Positions 61,284 through 64,000 of a DNA stretch of 64,000 nucleotides are shown here, piece after piece. The position numbers and the translations under genes were made by a program. The notes below the pieces were generated by a model that worked only from the letters and a program-made list of their open reading frames with translations, ran no database searches and was not told the origin of the DNA. The stretch spans positions 434,001-498,000 of the forward strand of contig JBKBII010000001.1 of the NCBI GenBank assembly GCA_046299415.1, in the 5' to 3' direction. Within the stretch, counting starts at the first letter, position 1; the number at the start of each line of letters is the position of its first letter. This DNA is from JBKBII01 sp046299415 (GTDB taxonomy: Bacteria > Pseudomonadota > Gammaproteobacteria > Ectothiorhodospirales > Ectothiorhodospiraceae).

Positions 61284-64000
61284 CCCCGACTCATGACTCA
61301 TCCGATGCCGTGCCGCGGGCCTCGTCATCCATCTCAAGATCCAACAGCCGGGCCGCGGCCGCGCGCGCCGATCCACACCAGGACGATCCAGTGAAAGGCG
61401 GTTCACCAACCGATGTTCACCCAATGGACGATCGCCTCATCGATGAGCCTCTCAGACTCGAAGCCCTGCCCCTTGATGGACGAATCCTGATCGAGGCCTC
61501 CGCGGGTACCGGAAAAACCTACAGTCTCGTGCGTATCGTTCTTCGGCTTTTGCTTGAAAAAGAGCTGGAGCTGCCGAGAATTTTAGTGATGACCTTCACA
61601 CGCGCCGCGACTGCCGAGCTGCGTATCCGCCTCGAAGCCCTCTTGCAAGAAACCTCTCACGCCTTCGAACGTGCGCAGTCGGGGGATCGACGCGCCATCG
61701 AGGAGGACGCCGTACTGCGGACCATCGCAGCCCGCGTGTCCATCGATCGCGCGATTGCACTCCTTCGTCGGGCACGCCTCGACCTCGATCAATCCTCTAT
61801 CTTCACGATCCACAGTTTTTGCCAGAGGGTGCTCACGCGGGAATCGTTCGCAACGCCGCAGGGTCCAAAGCGCGAAGTCTCTGCTCGCTCGCCGCATGCT
61901 CGGCTGCAAGCCGTCATGGACTTCTATCGTCTCAACCATCAACTGCCGGGGTTTGGTCTACTGATCCACCTCGCGTCGACCCCGCAAACATTCGTTCAAC
62001 ACTATGGACACGCCATCGATCAACCGATCGCTCTGGCGCCGATTCCGGAGGCTTGTGACCCCACGCCGCTAGTGTCGGCGTTCAAGCGCGAGTGGGCATC
62101 TGGTGAGCGCGACCGATTTCGGGAATTGTTCGTCGATAACCGCCGCACCGCTGACACGAAAAAGACGTGGACGTGCATTCTCGAATCGATCGATGAACTC
62201 GCGGCCGTTCCATTCGACGAGCTCCTCGCCGAGTTTGGTGAAAACCGAGGCGTCGCCGCGCGGATTCTTGCGACGGACCTCATCAAGGAGTCCGCGAAAA
62301 AAACCACCAAGTCTTGCCGTGAAGCGCTCGGCTTATCCCCAGACTCGACGCGCGCCGAGTGCGTCCCCGCCCTGATCGACGCACTGATCGCGCTCAATGA
62401 CTGGCGCCGAAACAAAACCGCCGGGTGGCTTCTCCGCGCCATCGACGACATCAGACGGCGCGTCGATCGCCAACGTGACGAATTTGGACAATTCACCTTC
62501 GATGACCTCATCGTGACCCTACGAGACGCCCTCCAAATGGACAGCGATGGCGTCTTGGCCGCACGCCTTCGGGCCTCGTACCCGGCCGCATTGATCGATG
62601 AATTTCAGGATACCGACCCGCTGCAATTCGACATTCTCGAGGCGATCTACTTTCGTCGCTCTGGTGGTCCAGAATCAAAAGCGACGCGACGAGCGCCGCA
62701 GGCACAGTCAACGGTCGTGCGCACCGACGACGACGCGATCACAAACGGCGAATGCGACCACTCGACATCAGATTCAAACTCATCCAACCGTCACCCTGAC
62801 TCGAACGAGAAATGCGATCAATCGCACTTGACCTCGTCTGATCCAAATGCCCCGTCTGAGCGAGAGTCCGTTTTTCTTGCATTGATTGGTGATCCGAAAC
62901 AAGCGATCTACGCCTTTCGCGGCGGCGATCTTCCGACCTATCTCCGCGCCGCCGAACGCGTCGATCGGCGCTATGCGATGAAAACCAATTACCGGTCCTG
63001 TGCTGGCGTTGTCGCCGGATACAACACCTTGTTCAGTACGCACGACACGACGCGTTCCATCGCAACCCCATCACATCGACCCTCTCCGCTCGGTGCCGGC
63101 ATTCACTGCGCACCCGTTGACGCCGGCGCCAATCTCGACGAGGTCTTACTCGACACCGGCGGCGCGGATCCCGGCGATGCAACGCCAGACTCGAATCACG
63201 CCCATCAACCGCCGGAGGAATCCAGGCAAGATTCAACCAAACCGCAGACGGAGCACACTCGTTCAGTCAAAAACTCCGCCTCGTTTCACTGGGTCGTCCT
63301 GCCGACACTCGCAGCACCGGGAAAAACCAATAGAGCCCCAGACGTCGGCAGAGCCCGCACGCTCTGCGCCCGCTGGACCGCCGGTGAAATTCATCGCCTG
63401 CTGCACACCGCCAGATGGATCCCTGCCCACGCTTGCGAGCGTGAACAGGCGGTCCAGGAAAGCGCACCTCGGAAAGTCACACCGAGAGAAATCGCGATCT
63501 TGGTGCGCAATTGGACTGAGGCCAGTCCGTTGATCAATGCGCTCGACGATCTCGGGATACCCGTCGTCTACAGCAGCGATCGCACTTCGATATTCGATAC
63601 ACAAGAGGCCGAAACGCTCGAAATCGCGCTCGACGGTATCCTCCACCTCGAGCGACCTGGTCGTCTGCATCGCGCCGCAATCGGGCCGCTTCTGAGCGTC
63701 GATCCCGTGGAACTCGCACGCGCTACGACGTCATCAGACACACCATCCGGCCCGATAAACGCATCGCGAAACCATCAAGCCCGCGGCCCATTCGAATCAT
63801 CCCCGATTGATTGCCCGGATTCGAATGCTTCGAGTTGGGATTATTCCGACTGGCTCGATCGCATCGTTGCTCTACGCGAACGCTGGCGACGCGAGGGTGT
63901 GCTCGCCATGGGTCTCGAACTCGTTCAACGCCATGCCCGACCGCCAAGCGCAAGACGCGAACGCTTCCTCACGAACATCCTCCATCTGCTCGAGATTCTG
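61280..64000 (+). CDS. recB: Exodeoxyribonuclease V beta subunit RecB, 5' part (runs off window)
   Basis: The helicase/nuclease subunit; 907 codons are present with no stop before the window end, so the nuclease domain is outside. Walker A is ILIEASAGTGKTYSLVRI (near residue 70); then LVMTFTRAATAELRIRL, IFTIHSFCQRVL, the Walker B ALIDEFQDTDPLQFDILE and LIGDPKQAIYAFRGGDLPTYL, and later EIAILVRNWTEA. The start overlaps the recC stop by 4 bp. An N-terminal polar extension of about 45 residues precedes the domain (an in-frame ATG at 61424 is an alternative). Asp/Ser-rich insertions lie at about 62656-62865, 63091-63275 and 63715-63835. Confidence 0.93.
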   Translation, partial: MTPTHDSSDAVPRASSSISRSNSRAAAARADPHQDDPVKGGSPTDVHPMDDRLIDEPLRLEALPLDGRILIEASAGTGKTYSLVRIVLRLLLEKELELPRILVMTFTRAATAELRIRLEALLQETSHAFERAQSGDRRAIEEDAVLRTIAARVSIDRAIALLRRARLDLDQSSIFTIHSFCQRVLTRESFATPQGPKREVSARSPHARLQAVMDFYRLNHQLPGFGLLIHLASTPQTFVQHYGHAIDQPIALAPIPEACDPTPLVSAFKREWASGERDRFRELFVDNRRTADTKKTWTCILESIDELAAVPFDELLAEFGENRGVAARILATDLIKESAKKTTKSCREALGLSPDSTRAECVPALIDALIALNDWRRNKTAGWLLRAIDDIRRRVDRQRDEFGQFTFDDLIVTLRDALQMDSDGVLAARLRASYPAALIDEFQDTDPLQFDILEAIYFRRSGGPESKATRRAPQAQSTVVRTDDDAITNGECDHSTSDSNSSNRHPDSNEKCDQSHLTSSDPNAPSERESVFLALIGDPKQAIYAFRGGDLPTYLRAAERVDRRYAMKTNYRSCAGVVAGYNTLFSTHDTTRSIATPSHRPSPLGAGIHCAPVDAGANLDEVLLDTGGADPGDATPDSNHAHQPPEESRQDSTKPQTEHTRSVKNSASFHWVVLPTLAAPGKTNRAPDVGRARTLCARWTAGEIHRLLHTARWIPAHACEREQAVQESAPRKVTPREIAILVRNWTEASPLINALDDLGIPVVYSSDRTSIFDTQEAETLEIALDGILHLERPGRLHRAAIGPLLSVDPVELARATTSSDTPSGPINASRNHQARGPFESSPIDCPDSNASSWDYSDWLDRIVALRERWRREGVLAMGLELVQRHARPPSARRERFLTNILHLLEIL

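Noticed and set aside
1..64000. CRISPR array, prophage, insertion sequence, rRNA or secondary-metabolite cluster
   Set aside because: No regularly spaced repeats, transposase or integrase motifs, rRNA sequence or synthase modules were seen.

Overview
The window reads as a chromosomal segment of a GC-rich free-living gammaproteobacterium. The evidence is gene order: mtnA-gyrA-serC-pheA-hisC-tyrA-aroA-cmk-rpsA-ihfB-lapB-pyrF on the minus strand is the Pseudomonas/Chromatiales-type arrangement, lysC-csrA-tRNA-Ser(GCU) is another gammaproteobacterial block, and comEC/DUF2062, aat/COG3146/trxB and recC-recB fit the same group. I cannot place it below class. I see no phage, insertion sequence, integrase, CRISPR array or rRNA.

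Layout. 0-14 kb: glyA (-), a TAXI-type TRAP transporter (binding protein and fused permease, with an opposing YgjP-like gene between them), glcE and glcF, an SCP2-like protein and an alanine/serine-glyoxylate aminotransferase. Together these look like a glycolate/glyoxylate uptake and assimilation island; the permease and glcE overlap by 4 bp. The missing catalytic subunit, glcD, lies about 33 kb away at 44.4 kb. 14-21 kb: a membrane diguanylate cyclase, a small membrane protein, lysC, csrA, tRNA-Ser with a terminator, and a metal-dependent amidohydrolase. 21-38 kb: the minus-strand core block for pyrimidine, aromatic, histidine and serine synthesis, ribosomal protein S1, IHF-beta, LapB and DNA gyrase A, ending with mtnA. 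38-49 kb: comEC, DUF2062, crcB, glcD, a LysM coiled-coil protein and a second diguanylate cyclase. 49-57 kb: gltA, a tiny membrane protein, aat, a FemAB-like acyltransferase and trxB with a long tail. 57-64 kb: recC and the start of recB, which runs off the window.

Two traits recur. First, many conserved enzymes carry long hydrophilic low-complexity insertions or tails at family-variable positions (GlcE, GlcF, PheA, HisC, Aat, TrxB, GyrA, ComEC, RecC, RecB, one GGDEF protein), while others (RpsA, IhfB, CsrA, LysC, SerC, MtnA, GltA) have normal lengths. Second, gaps of 300-800 bp without credible genes are frequent even inside blocks that are usually compact. Several gaps contain clean inverted repeats that may be regulatory. 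How the genes work together: imported glycolate would be oxidised to glyoxylate by GlcDEF, transaminated to glycine, turned to serine by GlyA, and linked to the TCA cycle through GltA. Start codons marked as revised were chosen from ribosome-binding sites and family N-termini, not from the longest open frame.
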